A stretch of DNA of 64,000 nt from Bacterioplanes sp. (GCA_014859445.1 JACUUC010000001.1:62001-126000); one strand, 5' to 3'. Counted from the first letter of the stretch, positions 8,800-17,189 are shown. Numbers and translations are program-made. The notes: a model not told the origin generated them from the letters alone.

Positions 8800-9842
8800 A
8801 AGCAATAATACACCGACTAACCCTACTGATAACGAGCGTATTGCTCAGTTTTCCCAGCATGGCTGAATTGGTCATCTTGCAATACCATCACGTTGCAACC
8901 AACACGCCGGCTGTGTCCAGTATCAGCCCTCAAGGGTTTGCAGAGCACATGGATCTTCTTGAAAAAGAGAACATGGTGGTGGTTGACTTGTACGAAGCGA
9001 TGCAAGCACTTGATCGAGGTGAAACACTACCCGATCGAGCCGTTGCCATCACCTTTGATGATGCCTACCTGTCCGTTTATGAAAACGCCTTGCCCATCTT
9101 GGCCAAACGGAAATGGCCATTTACCATGTTCGTGAACACCGCTGCAGTGGATGGCAATCACAACGTTGCCATGAGCTGGGATCAATTGCGCGACATGCAA
9201 CGCCAAGGTGGCGTATTGGCCAATCACAGTGTCAACCATCCCTATCTGATCGAACGCCCGGAGACGCTATCAATAGAGCAATGGCTTGATCAAGAAATTG
9301 GGCATGCCCAACGACGATTAGAAAAAGAGCTTGGCATCAGTATACGTATGCATGCTTACCCATACGGTGAGTTTAATCAGGACATCATCGACTGGATGGC
9401 CAGCAATGGTTACTTGGCATTTGGCCAACAATCCGGTGCCGTCAGTCGCCATTCTCATCGTCAAGCACTGCCACGCTACCCAGCGTCAGGAATTTACGCC
9501 AATCCAAAAACATTGGTTACGAAATTGCATTCGCTGGCATTCCCGATCAAAGCCGATCAGCTGATTGAACCCATTTTGCACGACAACCCGCCCACGCTGT
9601 CGTTTGCATTCAGCAGCGATGACATTCGCCCTCATCAAATCCAGTGTTTTGCCGGTGGCCAAGGGGCCATTTCCACCAAGGCCACCCGTCAAGACGGCGT
9701 TATTACCGTTGAAGCAAAAGCAGATAATCCCATTACGGCGGGTCGTCCACGTTATAACTGCACCGCGCCAAGCATCCAACAGCCAAGCCGCTACTACTGG
9801 TATTCGCAATTTTGGACGAATACCGACATTCCAAATCGATAG
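8796..9842 (+). CDS. Exported polysaccharide deacetylase (NodB domain)
   Basis: Predicted periplasmic or surface carbohydrate esterase 4 enzyme that removes N-acetyl groups from a polysaccharide; the substrate cannot be told from sequence. A signal peptide covers about residues 1-23 (LLITSVLLSFPSMA). NodB motifs follow: LQYHHVA, the catalytic TFDDA (base Asp and metal Asp), the metal-binding H-x3-H in NHSVNHPYL, and a YPYGEF motif. The first 220 residues resemble the PgaB N-terminal deacetylase; the last 110 are unassigned. The ATGA overlap with the J-domain gene shows translational coupling. Confidence 0.88.
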   Translation: MKAIIHRLTLLITSVLLSFPSMAELVILQYHHVATNTPAVSSISPQGFAEHMDLLEKENMVVVDLYEAMQALDRGETLPDRAVAITFDDAYLSVYENALPILAKRKWPFTMFVNTAAVDGNHNVAMSWDQLRDMQRQGGVLANHSVNHPYLIERPETLSIEQWLDQEIGHAQRRLEKELGISIRMHAYPYGEFNQDIIDWMASNGYLAFGQQSGAVSRHSHRQALPRYPASGIYANPKTLVTKLHSLAFPIKADQLIEPILHDNPPTLSFAFSSDDIRPHQIQCFAGGQGAISTKATRQDGVITVEAKADNPITAGRPRYNCTAPSIQQPSRYYWYSQFWTNTDIPNR

Positions 9843-9847
9843 TCGGT

Positions 9848-10576
9848 TCAGGAAGACAGTAATAAGCGGCCTTGCTCATGCAAGCGCCGCTCTCGATCGC
9901 GCCAATCCGGTAACAGTTCACTCATCAAACTCTGAAATTGGCGACCGTGATCAAAATAACGCGTGTGACACAATTCATGCACAACCACCAGCTCAATCAA
10001 GTCCGGTGCCATGGCCATTAATAAGCAATTCATATTGATGTAGCCACGTTGCGATAAACTCCCCCATCGAGTTCGCATTTTTTTGACCCGTAATTGCGGT
10101 TTTTGTGCATGCGCGGCAAAGTGAGGCCACCAAAGATCAATCACTACCGGAAAATACTCCCGAGCCTGTTGACGATACCACCCATCCATTGCCTGCTGAA
10201 CATCCGCAGCCTGCCATATAGAGGGAACCAAAACGCGTTCCTGCAGCACCGTAAGTCGGGTGATGTTGGTGCGCTCAATGTTTGTCTGTCGGCCGAGCAG
10301 GGGCACGGACACCAGCCAGCGTTGCTGTTGCTGCAAAGACGCATGACGACGCTGCAGTAGCCAATGCTGATGTTGCTGCACAAACGCCAACCCTTCCGCC
10401 ATCGACACCGATAACGGCATACGCAAGTCGATGCAGCCATCGTGTGTCATTTGCAAACGCATGCTTTTACGCACACTAGAGGACACGCGACAAGCAACCT
10501 CTTCACCGGCCAACATGACCGTACACTGATGATGAACGATCTGTGCTGATTTTTTCACTGTACGGCGCTGACTCAT
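9848..10576 (-). CDS. YgjP-like M48 family metallopeptidase
   Basis: Predicted cytoplasmic zinc metallopeptidase of the YgjP/WLM (DUF45) type. The core shows a VRKSMRLQM beta-strand region, the KKMRTRWGS motif typical of the family and the zinc motif HELCH followed by the downstream HGRQF, which supplies further ligands. The ATG at 10576 has GTGGAG six bases upstream; upstream in-frame starts at 10597 and 10621 lack this. The 242-residue length is normal. It converges on the deacetylase gene with a 5-base gap. Confidence 0.87.
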   Translation of the reverse strand: MSQRRTVKKSAQIVHHQCTVMLAGEEVACRVSSSVRKSMRLQMTHDGCIDLRMPLSVSMAEGLAFVQQHQHWLLQRRHASLQQQQRWLVSVPLLGRQTNIERTNITRLTVLQERVLVPSIWQAADVQQAMDGWYRQQAREYFPVVIDLWWPHFAAHAQKPQLRVKKMRTRWGSLSQRGYINMNCLLMAMAPDLIELVVVHELCHTRYFDHGRQFQSLMSELLPDWRDRERRLHEQGRLLLSS

Positions 10577-10694
10577 ATCGTCTCCACTCTGCTCCATCGC
10601 TATTGTATAACGAAATAGCAACGCTGGTTGGTAAAAGCGCTAGGCGCATGAGCACCGTCCTGCTAGCATTGATGCCGAATTTTAGGAGTGAGTT

Positions 10695-11267
10695 ATGACC
10701 GATTTAAACGATATTCCGGCGTTATCTGAAGAAGAGCTCGAGCAACTGGGTTTATTGCTCGAGCGCGAAGCTGAGCAACAAGATAGCTTCGATTTTTTTG
10801 CCATGCATGGTCTCATTACCGGCTTGCTCACCGGCCCAGAACCATTTCAACCATCGCTTCTGTGGGAAATAGCGTTTGAAGAGCAAACCAGTTTCAACGC
10901 CACAGAAAAACAACAACTGGAACAACTACTGATTAAGCTCAGTAAAGAAATTCAAGCTTGGCTGGATTCTGGCCATGACTTCCCCGTACCCGCTGAGCTA
11001 ACGTTGATCGATGAGGATGACGAGCCACCACTCGAAAGTTGGGCAATGGGCTTCATGACCGCGGTATTACTGCAAGAAGAACAGTGGTATGCCCGCGATG
11101 AAGAAAAAATGGCGCAATGCCTTTTTCCAATGATGTATGCATCAGGGTTGTTTATGGATGAACCTGAAATGGCGGACATTGATGAAGATGCGGAATTGTC
11201 CGATCAAATGTGCGGCAATATCCCCGCCTCCGTCATTGAAACCTACTTGTTCTTACACAGTCAGTAA
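10695..11267 (+). CDS. UPF0149 (YgfB/YecA-like) family protein
   Basis: Acidic 190-residue protein of the UPF0149 family. Visible signatures are the FDFFAMHGLITGLLTGP segment near the N-terminus and an AMGFMTAV motif followed by a PMMYASGLF segment, both characteristic of YgfB/YecA proteins. It lacks the C-terminal SEC-C zinc-binding motif of full YecA proteins. A TTAGGAGTGAGTT ribosome-binding site precedes the ATG. The gene is monocistronic. Its cellular role is not deducible here; the Pseudomonas relative YgfB affects beta-lactamase regulation. Confidence 0.85.
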   Translation: MTDLNDIPALSEEELEQLGLLLEREAEQQDSFDFFAMHGLITGLLTGPEPFQPSLLWEIAFEEQTSFNATEKQQLEQLLIKLSKEIQAWLDSGHDFPVPAELTLIDEDDEPPLESWAMGFMTAVLLQEEQWYARDEEKMAQCLFPMMYASGLFMDEPEMADIDEDAELSDQMCGNIPASVIETYLFLHSQ

Positions 11268-11298
11268 ACGAAAAAGGTCAATTGAGACCCCTTAACAA

Positions 11299-11318
11299 CG
11301 AGCCTCAATTGAGGCTCG
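11299..11318. terminator. Palindromic terminator between UPF0149 gene and pstS/ompA fusion
   Basis: A perfect 20-base palindrome (CGAGCCTC-AATT-GAGGCTCG, 11299-11318) forms an 8-bp GC-rich stem with a 4-nt loop. It includes the stop codon of the minus-strand gene and on that strand is followed by TTGTT. The T-tract is weak, so the call is moderate. Confidence 0.5.
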
Positions 11319-12702
11319 ACAATGCCTGCTCATGCCAGCGGGTATTCGGCGTTAACCAAACCTCAACGCGTCTATTTTTTTGTCGCCCGGCAAAATGACT
11401 TTCTGACGCGATAGGTAAGTATTCACCAAAACCCAATGACTGCCGTGGATACACGCCCAGCCGTACTAACTCACGCCTCACCGTCATCGCCCGTAAACGT
11501 GACAACAGCTGAGACCACTCAGGATCACGTCCCTGATCACCAAAACCCACCAACAACAACCGATACTGGGGGTTGTTCTGCATGAATTCCGCCAAACGCT
11601 CAATATCCTGCATTGCTTTGTTATCTAATTGGCTACTGCCCTCCCGAAACCGAAAATTAAGGCTCAGACGTTGGGCATGCTCGGCCACTTGCTGAAACCG
11701 CTCAGGCCGCTGAGCATAATATTCTGGCGATGAGGTTTGTAACTGCTGTGACACAAATCCCGACTGCGCGACGACGGCTTGTCCTTTATCATGCAGAACA
11801 AAGGCAAGAAACTCCGCGAGCAACGAATCGCGAGGCACCACCTTTGTGTACAAATACAATCGACGTGATAATGCATAGTCTTCAGTCGCTACCGTAAAAT
11901 CATTCGCACGTAACGGGGTTACATCCCCATCGGCGATGGCAATCGCTTTTGCCGAACGCACAGATGACAATCCCACAAAGCCAATGCCATTTCGATCACG
12001 AGAAACCTGATCGGACAATTGTGCCGTTGACTCAAAACGTAATGCGTCATTGGCCAACCGATAGCGATTACTTAATACCATACTTTTAAAACTGTCCCAG
12101 GTTCCGGATTTATCATCACGCGCGTAACGCGTGATTCGTCCTTGAGGCAATCCGAGCTGAGACCAATCTTGAATATCACCTGAAAAAATCTGGGCAACCT
12201 GTTCAACCGTCAACGATTGCAATGGATTGGAGGGATGCACAATGATGGACAAACCGTCAATCGCAACCACATGCTCATGCCCAGAGCTACGCATATCACC
12301 GAAAGGCGACAACAATGCGTGTTCAGCAGAGGTAATTGGACGCGAAGACGCGGCAATATCACCCGCGCCGCTGGCCAGATGGCGATAGCCAGTACCCGAT
12401 CCATGCGCAGCAACCAATACCTCGATGGCTTGCCCTGAGTTGGACCAATAACCTCGGACAAAGCGTTGATTCTCGATCGCACCCGACTCGATACGGACCC
12501 CACGCGCACCACGGTCATTTAAGAACGCCGAAACCAAGTTCGGCATGAGTTCTTCACCTAACGTATTCGACCCATGAATTGTGAATAAACGCTGATAACC
12601 CAGCTCAGCCGTCTGAGCAGGAAGAGAAAAAGACAGTAACACCAAACTCAAAAAAAACATTGCCAGACGCATTTGAGCGTCTTGATTTAACATCAATGAC
12701 AT
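11305..12702 (-). CDS. Phosphate-binding PstS-like domain fused to OmpA C-terminal domain
   Basis: Exported two-domain protein of 465 residues. After a signal peptide (hydrophobic core about residues 13-29) comes a PstS-like solute-binding domain with HGSNTLG, the HGSGTG loop, a SSRPIT motif, DKSGTWDSFK and GIGFVG. The last 115 residues form an OmpA/MotB peptidoglycan-binding domain (FREGSSQLD, the SRLRAMTVRREL segment and NRRVEVW). It could hold a phosphate-binding domain at the cell wall. No pstCAB or phoU genes are nearby. The start at 12702 is chosen from a GGGA upstream and the signal peptide; a start at 12672 is possible. Confidence 0.85.
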   Translation of the reverse strand: MSLMLNQDAQMRLAMFFLSLVLLSFSLPAQTAELGYQRLFTIHGSNTLGEELMPNLVSAFLNDRGARGVRIESGAIENQRFVRGYWSNSGQAIEVLVAAHGSGTGYRHLASGAGDIAASSRPITSAEHALLSPFGDMRSSGHEHVVAIDGLSIIVHPSNPLQSLTVEQVAQIFSGDIQDWSQLGLPQGRITRYARDDKSGTWDSFKSMVLSNRYRLANDALRFESTAQLSDQVSRDRNGIGFVGLSSVRSAKAIAIADGDVTPLRANDFTVATEDYALSRRLYLYTKVVPRDSLLAEFLAFVLHDKGQAVVAQSGFVSQQLQTSSPEYYAQRPERFQQVAEHAQRLSLNFRFREGSSQLDNKAMQDIERLAEFMQNNPQYRLLLVGFGDQGRDPEWSQLLSRLRAMTVRRELVRLGVYPRQSLGFGEYLPIASESHFAGRQKNRRVEVWLTPNTRWHEQALSSLN

Positions 12703-12792
12703 CGTAATCCCATGAAAGTATGAAAACGCGCACAATAAGGGAAAAAGATGACAAAGAAATGACACCAGAGAGCGTCAATATTGCAAAATACT

Positions 12793-13449
12793 TTAAGGTC
12801 GACGTAAGAACGGAACATCCTGCTGCTGATAGCTGTCTTGTTGTAACATACGGTGCATACCTCGCAACGTATAGTACGGCACATCGACCACCACGCTGTT
12901 GGCTATCCAAGCAGGGATAGATCCTGCTGGGTCGGCATGCGCTTCATAAACAATGTCAATCTGGCCATCAGCGAGGGGAGTGAATAACCAAAATCCCTGC
13001 ATCTGATTAACCCGTACGAAGTCATCGTTAGCAGGGAAAACATCGTCTCTCGCGACCACATCCACTCGTACCGCGTAGGTGACCGCATCTTGAGTGACGC
13101 GCGTATGAACGATGGAATCTCGATCCTTCACTGGCCAAGGTGCTTTACTGATCATGTACATCAGCCGCTCACTGTCACTGATCTCTTCAATCAGCTCCAA
13201 AATAGCGCAATTATGCATCCACTGATCGGCAACGGCATTGTCTTGCAGCAATGCGATGGGCGCAGAAAGGCTTGAACGCATTCGCATTTCACCCCGATAC
13301 GCTTTCATCGACGACTGCTCAACCGCTTGCGTGTAAATACGAATCTGATGGCGTGGATCTTCCTTCACCAAAGACCACGCCCATATCGATGGGCTGCTAC
13401 ACAGCATCAACATACTGATCATCATCCGTTGCAAATACACACAAATCAT
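12793..13449 (-). CDS. START-domain exported protein
   Basis: Predicted lipid- or hydrophobic-ligand-binding protein of 218 residues. A signal peptide spans about residues 9-24 and ends near SIWAW. The rest matches the bacterial START/SRPBCC pattern: EISDSERLMYMISKAPWPV in the middle (read as a W-P-V motif), the RDSIVHTRV strand, then QGFWLFTPLADGQIDIVYE and the C-terminal helix starting PAWIANSVVVD. The start is uncertain: ATG codons at 13449, 13425 and 13422 are all in frame and none has a good ribosome-binding site. It lies upstream of and on the same strand as the PstS/OmpA fusion, 90 bases apart. Confidence 0.8.
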   Translation of the reverse strand: MICVYLQRMMISMLMLCSSPSIWAWSLVKEDPRHQIRIYTQAVEQSSMKAYRGEMRMRSSLSAPIALLQDNAVADQWMHNCAILELIEEISDSERLMYMISKAPWPVKDRDSIVHTRVTQDAVTYAVRVDVVARDDVFPANDDFVRVNQMQGFWLFTPLADGQIDIVYEAHADPAGSIPAWIANSVVVDVPYYTLRGMHRMLQQDSYQQQDVPFLRRP

Positions 13450-13522
13450 CCTACACCATGGAAAAAATGATCATGCCTTGTGCCCTCTCTGGGCATTGGG
13501 TCAATTAATGCCGAAATCCGTG

Positions 13523-13816
13523 TTATTTACTGCCACCTAAGCAATTGGGTGACAAGGGGACCTGAACCGACTGAAATTCCTCCGGAGTATACAAATGAAG
13601 CGCCAACGCATGAATCGGCCCAGCCAATTCGTCGGCCAGCAATGCGTAAACTTGCTGATGTCGAGCCACGGGGCGCACTCCGGCAAAGGCATCACTCACC
13701 ACCACCAATTTAAAATGCGAATCCGTTGCTGGCCCCGCGTGCATATGACTTTCATTCACAACATCCACGACTTGGGGTTGTAGTACTTGCAGTTTGTTCT
13801 GAATTGTCTCAATCAT
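13523..13816 (-). CDS. bolA: BolA family protein
   Basis: Small cytoplasmic protein of the BolA/IbaG family, which partners monothiol glutaredoxins in iron-sulfur handling and affects envelope and morphology genes. The 97-residue product shows the family pattern: an N-terminal helix, the ESHMHAGP motif, HFKLVVVSDAFAG and RHQQVYALLADEL, followed by a HALALHLYTPEE end. The invariant His in SHFKLVVVS is present. It is monocistronic; the ribbon-helix-helix-like gene lies divergently 111 bases away. Confidence 0.9.
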   Translation of the reverse strand: MIETIQNKLQVLQPQVVDVVNESHMHAGPATDSHFKLVVVSDAFAGVRPVARHQQVYALLADELAGPIHALALHLYTPEEFQSVQVPLSPNCLGGSK

Positions 13817-13927
13817 GGTTACTTATCTCGCCATCACCGTAAGTTCCATACTATAAAGGATTCAGCGGTTGCACAGAACCGATCCTCACCTTACAGTACC
13901 GCTTTTGCCAATGACATGGAGCTTACG

Positions 13928-14500
13928 ATGCAGGACATTGATACCACCAGCACACAATCATTAATCGATCGTTACTATCAAGAAGAACAAGCGCAACGTG
14001 AGAAGGAACAATCATTGGCATCATTGACCGTGCGTTTAGATGCAGCAGATTTATCCATGTTGAACATCGTCGCCAAACGTTTTCGCAAAACGCGCGATGA
14101 TATTGTGCAAGATTTACTGTCCAATGCACTGGTCGATCTGTTTGCCAGAATCGATGTCTCTGAACGTAAACTGATGGCACGAGATGCCGACGAAGCGGCA
14201 AAATCCATTGCCGATGAAATTGCTGAAGAAAACGGCGTACACAGCATCGAGTTTAAAACGGGCGTCTGGGCAACTCACGATCGCAACATCACAAAAATCG
14301 AGCGCAAAAAAGCCAAACTCGTGACCCATGAATCAGCGGCTGACAACCATAGCAGCCAAGCACTCAGCACAAACGCGTCGGATGACCCGTCAGAACGTCA
14401 TGACAACAGCGAAGAGACTGAACAGGCCAGCAATGACGCACGAATCAGTGAGCAGCCAACATCGGCTGGCGTCGCGACCAGCGCCTCCGTGTTTGCTTAA
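13928..14500 (+). CDS. Ribbon-helix-helix-like hypothetical protein
   Basis: I do not recognise a named family. From the ATG at 13928 (GGAG seven bases upstream; the frame is open further upstream but starts there lack a signal) the product is 190 residues. Residues about 27-70 (SLTVRLDAADLSMLNIVAK, then FRKTRDDIVQDLL) have the strand-helix-helix pattern of a ribbon-helix-helix DNA-binding fold. A middle acidic helix follows, and the last 65 residues are a low-complexity Ser/Asn/Asp/Glu-rich tail, probably disordered. No toxin-like partner is visible beside it, so it is not obviously an antitoxin. A DNA-binding role is inferred only. Confidence 0.6.
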   Translation: MQDIDTTSTQSLIDRYYQEEQAQREKEQSLASLTVRLDAADLSMLNIVAKRFRKTRDDIVQDLLSNALVDLFARIDVSERKLMARDADEAAKSIADEIAEENGVHSIEFKTGVWATHDRNITKIERKKAKLVTHESAADNHSSQALSTNASDDPSERHDNSEETEQASNDARISEQPTSAGVATSASVFA

Positions 14501-14523
14501 GGATTACCCAATCGCAAAACGCC

Positions 14524-14556
14524 TAAGCCAGCCGGGTATGACTGCCCACTGGCTTA
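14524..14556. terminator. Possible bidirectional terminator
   Basis: TAAGCCAG (14524-14531) and CTGGCTTA (14549-14556) form an 8-bp stem with extra GGG/CCC pairing inside. On the minus strand it is followed by GGCGTTTTG; on plus by CTTTCG. It lies between the stop codons of two convergent genes, overlapping the end of the minus-strand small gene. Confidence 0.4.
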
Positions 14557-14751
14557 CTTTCGCCAAATCTTTAATTCGCGAAACTCACCAGGCCCAGCTG
14601 CCATCCAAAGTATTTCAGATTGGTCACTGTAAACAAACTGATTTCCCACTAAAAAACCGGAACAACGTCGACCAGATCGAGCCAATGTCGCAGACGCTTG
14701 TCGACCTTGCTGCTTAATACGATGAACAAAGTGATTCGATAAGACATTCAT
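14554..14751 (-). CDS. Small hypothetical protein
   Basis: Unrecognised 65-residue basic protein in an otherwise gene-free 443-base gap. The ATG at 14751 is preceded on the minus strand by GGGAGG with an 8-base spacer, an almost ideal ribosome-binding site; two earlier in-frame starts (14772 ATG, 14784 GTG) lack one. Composition is protein-like: an amphipathic basic N-terminal half (HFVHRIKQQGRQASATLARS) and a beta-rich second half with RRCSGFLVGNQFVYSD and EILWMAAGPGEF. No signal peptide or membrane segment. Function unknown. Confidence 0.5.
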   Translation of the reverse strand: MNVLSNHFVHRIKQQGRQASATLARSGRRCSGFLVGNQFVYSDQSEILWMAAGPGEFRELKIWRK

Positions 14752-14943
14752 TGCAGAATCCTCCCACTCCATTTCAATACGCACTCAGGATACGTACCGA
14801 CCAGAATATGAGTCGAATATGACACTCGTATGTCGTCCTTCATAAAGCCAGAACGTACTCTGCACACGAAAAGCTTGTTCCAGCGCTCCTGTGCTTTACA
14901 ATGTGCCGCCAAACACGCTAATCGTCAATCAAAAAGGTCCGCT

Positions 14944-15855
14944 ATGGCAATTCAATGGTTTCCTGGTCACATGAACAAAGCACGGCGGAAAATTGCCGAA
15001 GCGATGCCAGACATTGACGTCATCATCGAAGTGCTGGATGCACGCCTGCCCTTTTCAAGCACCAACCCCATGGTCGACGAACTGCGTGGTTCAAAACCCT
15101 GCATTAAAGTACTGAACAAAGCCGATTTGGCAGATCCCAAAGTCACCGAATCTTGGGTTCACTATTTTGGTCAACAGCAAAACACGCAAGCGTTACCATT
15201 AGTCGCTGAAGACCGCTCGCAAACCCAAAAATTGATTCAATTGTGTAAAAAAATTGGTCGTCATCGCAGCGACAAAAAACTGGCCATACGCGTCATGATC
15301 ATGGGCATTCCCAATGTTGGGAAATCCACATTGATTAATGCGTTAGCGGGACGATACATTGCCAAGACAGGCAATGAACCGGCGGTAACCAAAGCCAATC
15401 AAATGATTGATTTAAAAAATGGCATTGTCTTATCGGATACACCCGGCATCCTTTGGCCTAAATTTGATATTGAAGAAAGCGGTTATCGCCTGGCATCGAG
15501 TGGTGCCGTTAAAGATACGGCGATTGAATACACCGAGGTCGCTCATCATGCCTTAGCGCATTTATTACAAGCCTACCCTAATGAACTGTGCGCACGTTAT
15601 AAATTAAAAGAAGTGCCCAACACCCCTGAAAACGCACTGTTCGCCATTGCCAGTAAGCGCGGTTGCTTGCGACCGGGTGGTGTGGCCGACCTGCACAAAG
15701 CAGCCGAACTGTGTTTGCATGAAATGCGTGCTGGAAAAATCGGGCGAATCTCGTTAGAAACCCCCGACATCATTGAGGAAGAATTGGCCATCCTTGCCGC
15801 GTTACGGCAAGCGGAATTAGACGCTATTGCTGAATCGCCTGAAAAACCTGAGTAA
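14944..15855 (+). CDS. RbgA/YlqF-type ribosome biogenesis GTPase
   Basis: Circularly permuted GTPase involved in large-subunit ribosome assembly. The motifs occur in permuted order G4-G5-G1-G2-G3: LNKADLAD (G4, about residue 60), then GIPNVGKST (P-loop, about 122-130) and DTPG (G3, about 172-175), with the N-terminal IQWFPGHMNKA signature of RbgA and a C-terminal helical ANTAR-like tail. Length 303. The ATG at 14944 matches the family start; the frame is open upstream but that extension is not conserved in type. Its last 32 bases overlap the convergent DUF695 gene. Confidence 0.9.
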   Translation: MAIQWFPGHMNKARRKIAEAMPDIDVIIEVLDARLPFSSTNPMVDELRGSKPCIKVLNKADLADPKVTESWVHYFGQQQNTQALPLVAEDRSQTQKLIQLCKKIGRHRSDKKLAIRVMIMGIPNVGKSTLINALAGRYIAKTGNEPAVTKANQMIDLKNGIVLSDTPGILWPKFDIEESGYRLASSGAVKDTAIEYTEVAHHALAHLLQAYPNELCARYKLKEVPNTPENALFAIASKRGCLRPGGVADLHKAAELCLHEMRAGKIGRISLETPDIIEEELAILAALRQAELDAIAESPEKPE

Positions 15856-16255
15856 AGGTTTTCCAATCGTGGTCGGTATCGGCCACCACTTCGATGGGAT
15901 ACAAACCCTGCTCGGTCGGAATGCGATTTAAACCGGCTTCAACTTGGCTCACATCCGACGCATAAATGATCCACTGATTGACACCGGAATGCGCAATCAC
16001 CATGGCAACCAGCGCCGTTTCGTCATGCTCTAACTCTGCCTGCAAGCGCTCATGAAAAACCAAAATTTGCGCTTGCTCATCGGCACTTGGAAAGCCACTG
16101 CTATCATCAATACCATGAGCATACCAAGCAATCTGGACACAAATCGGGTATTGATCCGTCTCTTTCGCCATTGACCAGTCTTCACGATATTGAATACTGA
16201 TGGGCTTTTGTTGCAAATCACCCGTTGCTCTTACCCAGCGGTTATTCACCAACAT
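15824..16255 (-). CDS. DUF695 domain protein
   Basis: Cytoplasmic protein of 143 residues that resembles the DUF695 family by its YREDWSMA start region, the WYAHGIDDSSGFPSADE motif and the VVADTDHDWKTF end. No catalytic residues are recognisable. It overlaps the 3' end of the convergent GTPase gene by 32 bases, so the C-terminal residues of both proteins share DNA. It lies downstream of, and on the same strand as, the persulfide-dioxygenase-like gene, with a 73-base gap that may allow read-through. Confidence 0.7.
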   Translation of the reverse strand: MLVNNRWVRATGDLQQKPISIQYREDWSMAKETDQYPICVQIAWYAHGIDDSSGFPSADEQAQILVFHERLQAELEHDETALVAMVIAHSGVNQWIIYASDVSQVEAGLNRIPTEQGLYPIEVVADTDHDWKTFTQVFQAIQQ

Positions 16256-16328
16256 AATTGGGCTTTCCTTTAGTAAATTCTGAAAATCACGGCATACGTT
16301 GCCACTTTTTCATAATATCGGCAACGAC

Positions 16329-17189
16329 TTACAGCAAGTTTAGCGGTATTTTCAAATACGATGTGCCATTGCTCTCTGGTTTTGGCACATCCCCTGCTCG
16401 AATGTTAATCTGCAGAGAAGGTAAAATCAGTCTTGGCATATCCAGTCCTTGATCGCGCTGTGACCGCATCGCAACAAACTCATCACAGGTCACCCCATCG
16501 AGAACATGAATATTACGCGCGCGCTGATCACCGACCGTCGTCACACTAACGACCGCCCGATCATTCGGCGGATAATCATGACATAAGTGCAATCGTGTGT
16601 GTTTGTCATAAGAGAGCAACCGTTGTATGGAATAATACAAGGTCACGGCGTCTCCCCCAGGAAAGTCACAACGCGCCGTACCCACATCCGGCATAAACAA
16701 GGTATCTCCCACAAAAATATCATCCTGCACCCGATAACTAACGCAAGCGGGTGTGTGCCCTGGCGTGGCAATCACCTCAATCTTAGTATCACCTAGGGCG
16801 AGTTGCTCGCCATCGTGGACCAGATGATCGAACTGCGAACCATCCGTCGGAAAATCCGTGTCTTCATTAAAAATCGATTTAAATACACGCTGAACGCCTT
16901 GTATCGCGGCACCGATGGCGATCTTAGCGCCGGTGCGCTGACGAATAATCGTTGCGGCACTCAAGTGATCGGCATGAGCGTGGGTCTCCAACACCCAACG
17001 AAGCTGTAAGGATTGTTGTTCGGCAAAAGCAAGCACGGCATCAATCGAAACCGTTGAGGTACGCCCCGACTTTTGATCAAAATCCAACACCGGATCAATA
17101 ATGGCCGCATCGCGACTGGCGCTGTCGACCAATACGTGTGTGAAAGTAAACGTGTCATCGTGGAAAAATGTGTGAATCGTGTGCGCCAT
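16329..17189 (-). CDS. Persulfide dioxygenase-like metallo-beta-lactamase-fold hydrolase
   Basis: Likely mononuclear-iron enzyme of the ETHE1/Blh group that oxidises glutathione persulfide to sulfite. The 286-residue protein holds THAHADHLS (metal-binding H-x-H-x-D-H), ATPGHTPACVSY, the GDTLFMPDVGTARCDFPGG segment (second metal Asp) and a CHDYPP motif with the last His. These fit Blh-type persulfide dioxygenases rather than glyoxalase II. GAGGGTGAT before the ATG at 17189 decides the start over the upstream in-frame codon at 17228. It is divergent from an ArsR regulator, as in bigR-blh loci. Confidence 0.87.
   Translation of the reverse strand: MAHTIHTFFHDDTFTFTHVLVDSASRDAAIIDPVLDFDQKSGRTSTVSIDAVLAFAEQQSLQLRWVLETHAHADHLSAATIIRQRTGAKIAIGAAIQGVQRVFKSIFNEDTDFPTDGSQFDHLVHDGEQLALGDTKIEVIATPGHTPACVSYRVQDDIFVGDTLFMPDVGTARCDFPGGDAVTLYYSIQRLLSYDKHTRLHLCHDYPPNDRAVVSVTTVGDQRARNIHVLDGVTCDEFVAMRSQRDQGLDMPRLILPSLQINIRAGDVPKPESNGTSYLKIPLNLL

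Noticed and set aside
9565-10038. Extra gene across the deacetylase and YgjP ends
   Set aside because: It spans two real convergent genes in a different frame and shows no motif; a shadow frame.
13523-14500. Toxin-antitoxin pair formed by the divergent BolA and RHH-like genes
   Set aside because: The genes are divergent and the BolA motif is clear, so BolA is not a toxin; no toxin-like frame is adjacent.
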